From NCBI GenBank assembly GCA_031284845.1, contig JAITXH010000115.1:1-12411 (forward strand): a stretch of 12,411 bases of DNA, given 5' to 3'. Source of the DNA: Puniceicoccales bacterium. Its GTDB lineage: Bacteria > Verrucomicrobiota > Verrucomicrobiia > Opitutales > UBA953. Shown in pieces: positions 1-8,155 of the stretch. Positions within the stretch are counted from its first letter, which is position 1, and every line of letters starts with the position of its first letter. A program made the position numbers and the translations under genes. The notes beneath the pieces were generated by a model. It had not been told where the DNA came from and did not search any database. It saw nothing but the letters and a program-made list of their open reading frames with translations.

Positions 1-2
1 TT

Positions 3-3000
3 GGAGCAGACAGCATTGCCAATACTTACACCGGTACCACTACCGTGAAGGATGGCCTGCTCGTTATCGGCGGCACTCGGTCATTGCCGGATGGCGCTTC
101 GGTTTACTTAGGCGACACGCAAACAAGCGGTGCCCTCCAATTAAACGGCAAATCTGTGCGTTTAAGTTCATTGCGTGCTTCGGAGACCGGCCTCGACAAC
201 CGTATCGTCAATGGCTTCTTCACCGAGCAAACACCTTATGCCGTCCTCACTCTCAATGTAGCCACCACCAGTGAGTATTCCGGCACCCTCGGCGATTCCA
301 ACAGCCTGCGGGTAGCCTACAACACGTTCGATTTAATCAAGGAAGGTGCCGGGGTATTGACGCTCTCCGGAGCCGCTTACAACACTGGCGACATCGTAGT
401 GCGCACCGGCACCCTTCGACTGGGCGGCGTTGTGCTCGGCGATGGCTCAAAACGCCTGCTTGCGCAAACCGCCAGTCCCTTCATTTTCCTCAATCCAGAC
501 ACTACCGCCAACGCAAAATTCGACGTGCGCGAACTCGGCGATGAGGGCTATTCGATCAACAGCGGCTTCAGCTTGATCGCAGGCAATCAAGACAATGTCG
601 CAGATCTCGAAGGCAATTTCCGTCTCAACGGCGGCACCCTCTGGATCGGCGGCACCAGAGAAATCAAATATACAACGACAGGTGGGGGGAATGTCCGTTC
701 AGGCACCGCGATCGCCGATAATGCCGACACGACGCTCATCATCAACGGCACGCTTTACAGCCAGGCGGGAAAAACTTCCGTCATCAACTACAGCTTTAGC
801 TCTCTCGCGGCCTCCGGTTCCGATTTGCTGAACGTCACCCGCTTGGAGTTGAACGGCATCGTCAACATCACACCTTACGTAGATCCGAAGTTCCCGGCAG
901 GTTTCCGCCTGGAAGCCGGCTCTTACGGGATAATCAACTATGGTTCTGTTTATGCCGACGGTGTGCGCCAATTGCGCTTCGGTTGGCAAGACCCGCGCTA
1001 TAATGTCACCTTCCGCAACGCCGCCACCGAAAAAGTAATTTACATGGATGTAGCGCGGCGGCTTGACACCAACGCGCTCTATTGGACAGGTGACCCCGGC
1101 ACGCAATGGGGCGACCCGTCTGTTTCCGGGACAAACTTCATTCAGGAAGGCGTCGGGCACACCTCATTCGCCTCCGGCGATCGCGCTTATTTCACCGACA
1201 GCGTTACAGACCCGTCCAAGCGCATTGTGAACGTTTCTGCCGCAGGAGTCATTCTCGGCGAGGCGATATTTGAAAACAGCATCGGCTACGACTATGTCCT
1301 CACCGGCGGAGTCATCGGTGGCGAGGCGGGAGTGCTTTCCAAGACGGGTTCCGGCGTGCTCACCATCCGCAATGCCAACACTTACGGCGGCGGCACTGTC
1401 CTTGAGGCAGGACGGCTCATCGTAGCCAACAACAGTGCGCTCGGCGTGGGAACAATCTTTTTGAATGGCGGCACACTCTCCGGAGAAGGTGCCCATTCCT
1501 TCGTCAACGCGCTGCTTGTTCAGGGCACAGCCACTCTGGATACCTCCAGTGGCACATTGGCTTTTGGGGGCACAGTCAGCGGCGCAGGCACCTTGGTCAA
1601 AACCGGCAACGGAACCTTGCAGCTTAACGGCTCCGGCTCCGAGTTCACAGGCACTATTCAGGTGAACAGCAACACCTCCGCGTCAAGCATCCTCGCCTTG
1701 GGCGCAGATACGGATTTCTCTTCGGGAGAATTCGTCTTGAGTAATGGTGCCGTCATCACCGGCTCCTTCGCCAATGACGCCGGAGAAAGCGGAGATATCG
1801 CACTCGGCAGTCTCTCAGGCGACGGTATCCTGCGCAGCACCACAGCAGGGGAGAAACACTTTATCATCGGTGCCCGCGATAACGTGGCTACCGCGACCGC
1901 GCTTTTCACCGGGCGCGTCGAAGACGGACCGGCAGGCACAGTCGCACTTACCAAAGTGGGTGCCGGCACCCTCATTCTGGCCGGAGACAACACTTACTCC
2001 GGTGATACGATCGTCAACGCCGGTGTCCTTCAAATCGGCAACGGTGCGTTTACGAACACCGTCCACGGCAATGTCTTCATCGCACAAGAAGGCACCCTTC
2101 GCTTCAACGGCGCGTTAACCGGCACACTCCTGTTCCCGCAGGATATTTCGGGAACTGGCGTCTTTGAAAAAGCAGGCGGCAATACCCTCACGCTTCCCAA
2201 TGATCTTTACGGATTCACTGGCACTTTCCGAATCAGTGATGGCGTCTTGCAAGTAGGCGCAGGCAACGCAGGCGGGGCGCTCAATGCGGAGGCAAAAATC
2301 GAAAACAACGGCGTTTTGCTCTTAAACCGCTCCGGCGATTACACCTTGGCCAACGATGTGAGCGGCACGGGCGAAATCCGCAAATCCGGAAGCGGTAGGA
2401 TCGTCTATATCGGCGACAACACCAGCACCGGCGTGACTTCTATTCAAAACGGAGTCTTCGCCATCGGCGACGGTTCCGATGCAAAAGATCAGCAATTCAA
2501 TTCCTCCCAAATCCGCCTCGACCACACCCGCCTCGAACTCAATCCCGGTTCCGGTTCTACATTGTATCTGAGCGGCGGCGTCTTTGGCCCCGGCAGCGGC
2601 GATCCCTCCATCGCCATTGTCAAACTCGGCGACGGCACCGCCATTCTCGCCGGAGATTCAGAGCCGGGCGGTGAAGTAAGCCTCATCCGGGGAACCCTGC
2701 AAATAGGCAACGGCGGCACGAGTGGCTCATTGGAAAATGCGCCAATACGGGTCGCTGACGACACCACGCTTCGCTTTAAGCGCGCTGGCACCTCCTTCGT
2801 CAAAGGCCGAATCACCTCCACGGGAAGAATCGAAGTGCAAGGCAGCGGCACCGTCGTGCTCACGGCCAACAACGACATTCAGGGCCATGTCTATATCGAA
2901 GACTCTGCCACCTTGCAGCTCGGGGATGGCGCATTGCCGACCGGCGCGTTCAATAACTCGACACTGCAAGCGGTGAACGTCCACCTGACCTCGCCCAATG

Positions 3001-5012
3001 CCGTGCTCGCGTTCAACCGTAAAGGCACCGACCTCACCACCGGATCCACCGTCACGCTCGATGGCCCCGGCAGCTTCGTAAAGCTCGGTTCCGGCGCCGT
3101 CACCTTCAATAGCATAGGCAATCATGAAGGCGGCACCATCGCTGCTGAAGGACGCCTCATCATCCCCACCGCCAACATCCCCCAAAACAGCTACCTCGAA
3201 GCACGGGACAATGGCATCCTCCAATTGAGCAACGGAGCCATTCCGTTCACTTTTGAGAAGAGTTTCCGCGGGACAGGCATCATTGAGCTTGGCTCCGATG
3301 GCACTGTGGCAGGCAACGCCCGCACCATTTACAATTACGTAGAACCGAGGGACGGAGTCACTGCCGACCTGCGCATTCTGCAAGTGGGGACGAACACCAA
3401 CTTCAACCTCGGCTCTGATCCCAACGCCATTGTGCGTGCCAGAAATCTGCTCATCCTCTCCGGCGGTCTGCTCACGGGGACGGGCAGGGTGACAGGCACC
3501 TTGATTAATTCAGTCGGTGCAGAAGTCCGCCCCGGCGGCGATGTTGGAGGAAACATCTACCTCAATGGTGACTTCATCAATGAAGGTGTCCTCAACATTA
3601 AGTTACAATACGACTACAATACCGGGAAAATCATCACGGACACCATTCATTATGCCGGGTCCGCCGATTTCAAGAGCGGAGCGACGCTCTTCGTCAATGT
3701 GGACGCCTTGAACGGCAGGTTGCCCGAAACCGGAGAACGGCTCGAAATCTTCGTGGACGACGATCCCGAAAACAACCCCTTGGGCGCGAGTATGCAAGGG
3801 AGCATCCTGCAAACCAATGCCGCCCTCTACGGCAAGGCTTTTGCCTACAACAACGGACACGGCGTAAGCCTGCTCTTCGCGCACTCTCTGCGCGATTTGC
3901 CCGGCTTGAGTCTGCACGCCGGATTGAATGACTTCGTGGGTTATCTTGATGGCATCCTGAATAACTCAGGTGACCAACAGAACCTCGAATCGCTCAGTGC
4001 CCTGGGTGCTCTGCTCGGTGCATCAAATCAGGGCGCGGCCATCAACAACGCCTCCCCGCTCGCGCTCGCCTCCCTGACGGCCCTGCCGATCACTGCGGCA
4101 CGCGAGGCAGCACGCACCACACATGCCCACCTCGAGGGTTTGCGCTACGATCGCCGCTATGCCGCAGAGGCACTTGACATCGCCCCCTACTTCACGGCGA
4201 CCGGCACCTTTGCGCGCAATGCCGACGGGCGTAGCGATCCGACATTTGACTCGCGCAACTACGGCGGTCTTGTCGGCGTAGATCACGCCTTCAGCAAAGA
4301 TTTCATCGCAGGTGCCAATGCCGGTTACAATATCGGCAAAGCGGATTTCCATAACGGTGGCGGCAAGCTGGATGCCGACTCCATTCTCTTCAGTCTCTAC
4401 GGCACCTACATGATAAGCTCCTGGTGGTATGTGGACGCGCAAGTCTTCGGCGGCTACAACTCCTACAAGGTGACTCACAATTCCATCGGTGGCACAGCCA
4501 GCGCCAAGCCCAGCGGCTATGACGGCGGTGCAAACGCCTATTTCGGCAGCGTCATCCCGCTCTCGCCCTTCGTGCATTTCACGCCCTACGCCGGGTTTGA
4601 GTTTGTCCACGCCGAAGTGGGTTCCTTCACCGAAAAAGGCAAAAACGTCGTTACCGCTTTGCGGGTGAACTCGTTCAGCCAGGATTCGCTGCGTGCGGTT
4701 ATCGGCACAGGGCTAAACTGGATTGTCCCGGTGAGTGCGACCGCGCGTTTGCGCCTCGGCCTTTCGCTGGCTTACTCCTTGGAAGTGCTGGATTCGGATG
4801 TGGACATCTCGGCGCGTTTTGCGAACGACAAAGGCACAGGGACCTTCAAAACCAAGGCACCAGCCACGCCGGAGCATGGTATTCAAGTCGGCCCGGTGGT
4901 GGAGTTGACCTTTGGTGGAAATAAGGCCTTCAGCCTTGGTTACACGCTTGAGCACGATTTCAGTGCCCAGACCATCCATCACTTAAACGCCTCATTCCGA
5001 GTGCGTTTCTAA
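3..5012 (+). CDS. Autotransporter (type V secretion) with PATR-repeat passenger and C-terminal beta-barrel; 5' end missing
   Basis: The reading frame is open to the left edge, so the signal peptide and true N-terminus lie outside the window. The GTG at 45 falls inside a repeat (NTYTGTTTVKDG) and is not a credible start. About 1,670 residues are visible, with no cysteine among them, as is usual for autotransporter passengers. Passenger-associated transport repeats of the type K-x-G-x-G-x-L-x-L...G-x-L-x-I-G recur at least ten times, giving a predicted beta-helix. A YWTG...W module near 1080-1200 begins a second block. A passenger-end motif (LTGTGRVTGTL then RPGGDVGG) lies near 3465-3560. The last ~275 residues (from about 4185) alternate aromatic and small residues as in the autotransporter barrel and end in RVRF, a terminal-Phe signal for outer-membrane assembly. 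The protein probably displays or releases its passenger at the cell surface. Adhesion is one possible role, but the passenger gives no enzymatic clue. Confidence 0.93.
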   Translation, partial: GADSIANTYTGTTTVKDGLLVIGGTRSLPDGASVYLGDTQTSGALQLNGKSVRLSSLRASETGLDNRIVNGFFTEQTPYAVLTLNVATTSEYSGTLGDSNSLRVAYNTFDLIKEGAGVLTLSGAAYNTGDIVVRTGTLRLGGVVLGDGSKRLLAQTASPFIFLNPDTTANAKFDVRELGDEGYSINSGFSLIAGNQDNVADLEGNFRLNGGTLWIGGTREIKYTTTGGGNVRSGTAIADNADTTLIINGTLYSQAGKTSVINYSFSSLAASGSDLLNVTRLELNGIVNITPYVDPKFPAGFRLEAGSYGIINYGSVYADGVRQLRFGWQDPRYNVTFRNAATEKVIYMDVARRLDTNALYWTGDPGTQWGDPSVSGTNFIQEGVGHTSFASGDRAYFTDSVTDPSKRIVNVSAAGVILGEAIFENSIGYDYVLTGGVIGGEAGVLSKTGSGVLTIRNANTYGGGTVLEAGRLIVANNSALGVGTIFLNGGTLSGEGAHSFVNALLVQGTATLDTSSGTLAFGGTVSGAGTLVKTGNGTLQLNGSGSEFTGTIQVNSNTSASSILALGADTDFSSGEFVLSNGAVITGSFANDAGESGDIALGSLSGDGILRSTTAGEKHFIIGARDNVATATALFTGRVEDGPAGTVALTKVGAGTLILAGDNTYSGDTIVNAGVLQIGNGAFTNTVHGNVFIAQEGTLRFNGALTGTLLFPQDISGTGVFEKAGGNTLTLPNDLYGFTGTFRISDGVLQVGAGNAGGALNAEAKIENNGVLLLNRSGDYTLANDVSGTGEIRKSGSGRIVYIGDNTSTGVTSIQNGVFAIGDGSDAKDQQFNSSQIRLDHTRLELNPGSGSTLYLSGGVFGPGSGDPSIAIVKLGDGTAILAGDSEPGGEVSLIRGTLQIGNGGTSGSLENAPIRVADDTTLRFKRAGTSFVKGRITSTGRIEVQGSGTVVLTANNDIQGHVYIEDSATLQLGDGALPTGAFNNSTLQAVNVHLTSPNAVLAFNRKGTDLTTGSTVTLDGPGSFVKLGSGAVTFNSIGNHEGGTIAAEGRLIIPTANIPQNSYLEARDNGILQLSNGAIPFTFEKSFRGTGIIELGSDGTVAGNARTIYNYVEPRDGVTADLRILQVGTNTNFNLGSDPNAIVRARNLLILSGGLLTGTGRVTGTLINSVGAEVRPGGDVGGNIYLNGDFINEGVLNIKLQYDYNTGKIITDTIHYAGSADFKSGATLFVNVDALNGRLPETGERLEIFVDDDPENNPLGASMQGSILQTNAALYGKAFAYNNGHGVSLLFAHSLRDLPGLSLHAGLNDFVGYLDGILNNSGDQQNLESLSALGALLGASNQGAAINNASPLALASLTALPITAAREAARTTHAHLEGLRYDRRYAAEALDIAPYFTATGTFARNADGRSDPTFDSRNYGGLVGVDHAFSKDFIAGANAGYNIGKADFHNGGGKLDADSILFSLYGTYMISSWWYVDAQVFGGYNSYKVTHNSIGGTASAKPSGYDGGANAYFGSVIPLSPFVHFTPYAGFEFVHAEVGSFTEKGKNVVTALRVNSFSQDSLRAVIGTGLNWIVPVSATARLRLGLSLAYSLEVLDSDVDISARFANDKGTGTFKTKAPATPEHGIQVGPVVELTFGGNKAFSLGYTLEHDFSAQTIHHLNASFRVRF
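1944..3310 (+). repeat. Tandem ~71-82-residue repeat array inside the autotransporter passenger
   Basis: Six compound protein repeats start at about 1944, 2160, 2373, 2613, 2826 and 3072, with spacings of 72, 71, 80, 71 and 82 residues. Each opens with a (K/Q)-x-G-x-G-x-x-x-L/V strand motif such as TKVGAGTLIL, EKAGGNTLTL or RKSGSGRIVY. Most then carry a DN-x-x-x-G turn and a G-x-L-Q-I/V/L-G-x-G strand (LQIGNG, LQVGAG, LQIGNG, LQLGDG), and end with an L-x-F/L-N-R-type strand. The units match the passenger-associated transport repeat family. They are clearly related as protein but diverged as DNA, so the array looks old rather than recently expanded. Confidence 0.8.
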
Positions 5013-5144
5013 GAGCCTGTTTGCTAAGTTCTGGAAAGCATCCGTCTTCCGGTAGCGACGCCGCTACCGGAAGCACTTTCTCCCTCATCCCCTTTTTGAG
5101 GTTTAAATTTGCCATAGGCGCACGCCTCCTGCATTGCCAACGCC
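5013..5144. other. Intergenic region between the autotransporter and HAD genes
   Basis: This 132-bp gap holds the hairpin at 5046-5073. A TTTAAATTT run lies at 5102-5110 and a small AGGC-GCAC-GCCT hairpin at 5116-5127. No convincing -35/-10 pair is visible, so the promoter of the HAD-nadC pair is not located. Confidence 0.5.
5046..5097 (+). terminator. Probable intrinsic terminator after the autotransporter
   Basis: CTTCCGGTAGCG (5046-5057) and CGCTACCGGAAG (5062-5073) form a perfect 12-bp GC-rich stem with a 4-nt loop (ACGC). The stem begins 33 nt after the stop codon. The run TTTCT (5077-5081) and a T5 tract at 5093-5097 follow. The U-tract is not immediately adjacent to the stem, so termination efficiency is uncertain. 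Confidence 0.65.
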
Positions 5145-5783
5145 ATGGATCCTTCTTCGGGACTATCTCACGAAAAATTGCCACCAGTTGCCGTGCTTCA
5201 TCCGCCACCGGGTGACTTTGCTGCTTACATATTCGATTGTGATGGCACGCTCGCCGCGACGATGCGCGTGCATTACCAATCCTGGGCTAAGGCGATTCGG
5301 GCGCAAAATGCCGATTTTGTGCTCGATTGGCCCGTCTTTTGTTCCATGGGCGGCATGTCCACACATGACACGCTTGCCGCTTTGAAACGCCGTTTCAGCC
5401 TCGTGCTCGACGAAGAGCAATTGCGCGCCAGCATTGACGCGACGCTGGCCGGAGATGCTCTCGATAATGCGGAGCCGTGCGAGGACGTGCTCGAATTGGC
5501 GCGCAAAGCCATTGCCGATGGCTTGAAAGTGGCGGTGGCCTCCGGCGGGCAACGCCGGTATGTGCAGCGCACCTTGCGTGCCATCCATGCCGAGACGCTG
5601 TTCCCGGTCGTGGTGACCGGGGACGATGTGCTCAGGATGAAGCCCGCACCGGATTTATTTTTACTCGCTGCAGAAAAGCTCGGCGTGAAACCGGCCTCAT
5701 GCCTCGTTATCGAAGATAGTCCACGCGGGCGCGAAGCCGCAGAAGCCGCCGGGATGGCGTGCCTGCTCGTGGAGCCACGATAA
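5145..5783 (+). CDS. HAD-superfamily hydrolase (beta-phosphoglucomutase / fructose-1-phosphatase-like)
   Basis: This 212-residue cytoplasmic protein has all four HAD motifs. Motif I is FDCDGT, with nucleophile Asp31 and acid/base Asp33. Motif II is VASGG (Ser133), motif III is RMKPAPD (Lys166), and motif IV is VIEDSPRG (Glu190-Asp191). A helical cap (about residues 40-110) sits between motif I and the rest of the core, as in HAD subfamily IA variant 3, which includes beta-phosphoglucomutase and E. coli YqaB. Small sugar-phosphate dephosphorylation is the likeliest activity, but the substrate cannot be read from sequence. The ATG at 5145 is the first good start in frame, although about 25 residues precede the conserved core and no Shine-Dalgarno sequence is visible. 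nadC begins 23 nt after its stop, so the two are probably cotranscribed. Confidence 0.88.
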   Translation: MDPSSGLSHEKLPPVAVLHPPPGDFAAYIFDCDGTLAATMRVHYQSWAKAIRAQNADFVLDWPVFCSMGGMSTHDTLAALKRRFSLVLDEEQLRASIDATLAGDALDNAEPCEDVLELARKAIADGLKVAVASGGQRRYVQRTLRAIHAETLFPVVVTGDDVLRMKPAPDLFLLAAEKLGVKPASCLVIEDSPRGREAAEAAGMACLLVEPR

Positions 5784-5806
5784 ACTCACGAACTGCCTTT
5801 TTTCTC

Positions 5807-6736
5807 ATGAAAACTGAAACGCAAGCCGCCCGCCTTTTCCGCCGTCTTCGCTGGGATGAACTGGATGCCGGGTATCTCCGGCACCTTGTTACCGCCGCAC
5901 GCGATGAAGACCTTGCCGGCCTCGGGCTTTGCTCGCCGCCGGAATTGCCCGGCGACCCGTCCACAGCGCTCACGCCCGGGGCACAGGAAGTGGTGCGTGC
6001 CCGGCTGGTGGCACGCCGTCCATGCACCATTTGCGGGCTTCCTGTCTTGCCGCTCGTCCTCGCGGCCTACGGCGATGATGCCCGTGTGGTGCCACATGCC
6101 GCCGAGGGAGACGCCGTGGCACGGGGGGATTGCCTCGCTACGCTTGAGGGAGTGGCCTCCACCTTGCTTTCCGCCGAGCGCGTGCTTCTTAATTTTCTCC
6201 AAAAGCTCACGGGCATAGCCACACTTACCGCTGTCTATGCAGCCGGGTTGGCGAACACATCCTCGCGCTTGCTCGACACGCGCAAGACGACGCCCGGCTG
6301 GCGCATGCTTGAAAAATATGCCGTTGCCACCGGGGGCGGCTGGAATCACCGCCTGGGGCTTTTCGACAGGATCATGCTCAAAGATAATCATCTCGCAGCG
6401 GGACATGCTGTGGGCGGCGGACAGCTCGCAGCACTTGTGCGGCACGCTCGTGCGGTTCGTCCGGATTTGCTCGTCGAGTGCGAGGTGGACGCATTGGAGC
6501 AGATCGCCCCGGTGCTAGAGGCCGAGGCAGACGTTATTTTACTCGATAATTTTTCCCCGGAAACATTGCGTGCGGCGTTGGGCGAAATCGGGAATCTCGC
6601 GTGGACTGAAGCCAGCGGCGGCATCACCTTGGAAAACATTGGCGACATTGCCAAAATCGGGCCTGATTTCATTTCCACCGGTGCGCTAACGCATCAAGCC
6701 GCTTGGGTGGATGTAGGCCTGGATTGGGAAACTTGA
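5807..6736 (+). CDS. nadC: Nicotinate-nucleotide pyrophosphorylase (quinolinate phosphoribosyltransferase, carboxylating)
   Basis: NadC converts quinolinate and PRPP to nicotinate mononucleotide, CO2 and pyrophosphate in de novo NAD synthesis in the cytoplasm. The 309-residue product is close to the usual family length. Family signatures appear in order: LNFLQKLTGIATLT (from Asn129), LDTRKTTPG (156-164), GGGWNHRLGLFD then MLKDNH (His181-Arg182, Lys192), ECEVD (224-228), LLDNFSPE (Asp247), EASGGI (268-273) and ISTGALTH near the C-terminus. These include the Arg, Lys, His, Glu and Asp residues that bind quinolinate and PRPP. ATG 5807 was chosen over an in-frame GTG at 5759 because the latter overlaps the HAD gene and adds an unconserved leader. 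No Shine-Dalgarno is visible. nadA and nadB are not in the window. Confidence 0.96.
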   Translation: MKTETQAARLFRRLRWDELDAGYLRHLVTAARDEDLAGLGLCSPPELPGDPSTALTPGAQEVVRARLVARRPCTICGLPVLPLVLAAYGDDARVVPHAAEGDAVARGDCLATLEGVASTLLSAERVLLNFLQKLTGIATLTAVYAAGLANTSSRLLDTRKTTPGWRMLEKYAVATGGGWNHRLGLFDRIMLKDNHLAAGHAVGGGQLAALVRHARAVRPDLLVECEVDALEQIAPVLEAEADVILLDNFSPETLRAALGEIGNLAWTEASGGITLENIGDIAKIGPDFISTGALTHQAAWVDVGLDWET

Positions 6737-6738
6737 CG

Positions 6739-8118
6739 CTAACCGGGCATGATTTCCCGCAAGATGCCGCCTCCGGGGACGCGTGCGGGAGCAGCATTGC
6801 CCTTAGGCCCTTTGGACTCCGGAGCCGACGGGACGACCGGAGCCGTGAAACCACCCGGATGGGGCAGGGTGCCCTGCGGGTCCACGCCGACAAGTTTGTA
6901 AATGCTCGCCGATAAATCCCACGGCGAAATGGGGCGCTCGATGACACGTTCGCCGCGGAAGTCCGTAGCGCCGACGATCTGTCCGCCGCGGAATCCGCCA
7001 CCACCTACGAGCCACGAAAATGCCGCGCCAAAGTGATTGCGCCCGCCATTCCACGGCGGCTCGGTAAGGAACTTGGGCGTGCGCCCAAACTCGCCGCCGC
7101 AAGTGACGATAGTGGTATCGAGCAGCCCCCGTTGCGCGAGGTCGGCGAAAAGCGCCGAAAGCCCCTGATCCAGCTCGGGCATAAGTTTCCGGTAGCGGTC
7201 GGCCTGATCGCGGTGCGTATCCCAACCGCGCATGTTGACGGTGACGTAGGCGACGCCGTGCTCGATGAGCCGTCGCGCTTGCAGGCAGGAGCGCCCGAAT
7301 TCGGTGTTGCCGTAAAGCTGCCGTGCGGCCTCGCTTTCCCGGGATATGTCGAAGGCTTCACGCGATTTTCCCAGCACCATTTCTACGGCTTGCTCCAAAA
7401 AAAGATCGGCTTCTTCAAAAAGTTTTTTTTGCGTATGTCCGAAGGTGTCCAGTTCTGCGAGGAGTTGGCGGCGGCCCAAGATGCGGCGGCGCTCGTCATC
7501 TTTGAGCGGCGTGTTGAGGTTACCGGGGATGAACGTGCGATACTTCGGGCCGAGAAAACCTGATTCGGAAAAACGCCCGAGCGCCACAGGGATTGTCATG
7601 TAGGCGGGCAGCGAATGCCCTTTGAGCAAGCCGGCCTCTTCCATCTTGCAGGCGACGACAGCGCCCGTGGCCGGATATACCAGCCCCGATGCCGGGTCGG
7701 TGCCGGTCTGCATCATGTAGGTCGCGGTCTCGTGGCCGTTGGAGCGGTGGGTGAGGCCGCGCAGGAGCGAGTATTTATCGGCATGTTTTGCCAGGAGGGG
7801 AAGCAGTTCGCTGATCTGGATACCGGCAACATTGGTGGCGGCTGTCTTTCGCCAAGGGCCGGTGAAATCGGCTGGCGCGGCGGGCTTGGGGTCGAAGGTG
7901 TCGAGATGGGATGGACCGCCGAAAAGAAAAATCTGAATGACTGCTTTGGCGCGGGCGGCGGGCGCTGGTGCGGCGCGCAGGAAGGGGGCCATGGCGAGAC
8001 CACCGACCGTGAGTGCGCCGATGCGCAGGAAGTCACGGCGCGAGGTGAGGGCAAACGCACGCCTGTAAGTCGCGTCACTTGCGTGATCATGATGATTGCA
8101 AAGTGGGTCGTGAAACAT
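6739..8118 (-). CDS. DUF1501 family protein with twin-arginine signal
   Basis: This 459-residue protein matches the DUF1501 (sulfatase/alkaline-phosphatase-like) family common in Planctomycetes and Verrucomicrobia. A Tat signal is clear: SRRDFLR (Arg27-Arg28), a hydrophobic stretch ALTVGGLAMAPFL, then an Ala-rich cleavage region near residues 48-57. Family motifs include IFLFGGPSHLDTFDPKP (63-79), NMRGWDTH, TIVTCGGEFGRTP and GRNHFGAAFSW. The protein should be folded in the cytoplasm and exported to the periplasm. No reaction is established for the family, and the residues resemble metal-binding phosphatase-superfamily positions only by inference. A His-rich stretch (NHHDH, residues 8-12) precedes the twin arginines. 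It lies 36 nt downstream of uxaC and probably shares its transcript. The usual DUF1549/DUF1553 partner is not in the window. Its stop codon is 2 nt from that of convergent nadC. Confidence 0.93.
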   Translation of the reverse strand: MFHDPLCNHHDHASDATYRRAFALTSRRDFLRIGALTVGGLAMAPFLRAAPAPAARAKAVIQIFLFGGPSHLDTFDPKPAAPADFTGPWRKTAATNVAGIQISELLPLLAKHADKYSLLRGLTHRSNGHETATYMMQTGTDPASGLVYPATGAVVACKMEEAGLLKGHSLPAYMTIPVALGRFSESGFLGPKYRTFIPGNLNTPLKDDERRRILGRRQLLAELDTFGHTQKKLFEEADLFLEQAVEMVLGKSREAFDISRESEAARQLYGNTEFGRSCLQARRLIEHGVAYVTVNMRGWDTHRDQADRYRKLMPELDQGLSALFADLAQRGLLDTTIVTCGGEFGRTPKFLTEPPWNGGRNHFGAAFSWLVGGGGFRGGQIVGATDFRGERVIERPISPWDLSASIYKLVGVDPQGTLPHPGGFTAPVVPSAPESKGPKGNAAPARVPGGGILREIMPG

Positions 8119-8155
8119 GGTTGGCGGCGGTTGGCGCTTACTTGCGGCTACTTGC
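8119..8155 (-). repeat. 10-bp-phased direct repeats between uxaC and the DUF1501 gene
   Basis: Read on the + strand, GGTTGGC occurs at 8119-8125 and 8129-8135, and TACTTGC at 8139-8145 and 8149-8155. Both pairs have an exact 10-bp period. The second pair reaches the uxaC stop codon and the first abuts the DUF1501 ATG. The function is unknown. It may be chance in a short GC-rich linker, a protein-binding site, or a trace of local duplication. Confidence 0.4.

Noticed and set aside
45..47. GTG at 45 as the start of the autotransporter
   Set aside because: The frame continues upstream to the window edge with repeat-like sequence (ANTYTGTTTV), and there is no signal peptide after the GTG.
2727..3383. 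218-codon - strand reading frame inside the autotransporter
   Set aside because: It is antisense to repeat-rich coding sequence, shows no family resemblance, and several other frames are open there as well.
4023..4610. 195-codon - strand reading frame
   Set aside because: It is antisense to the well-supported autotransporter barrel region and has no domain features.
5759..5806. GTG 5759 as the nadC start
   Set aside because: It lies within the HAD coding region and adds a 16-residue leader not expected in NadC; MKTETQ at 5807 fits better.
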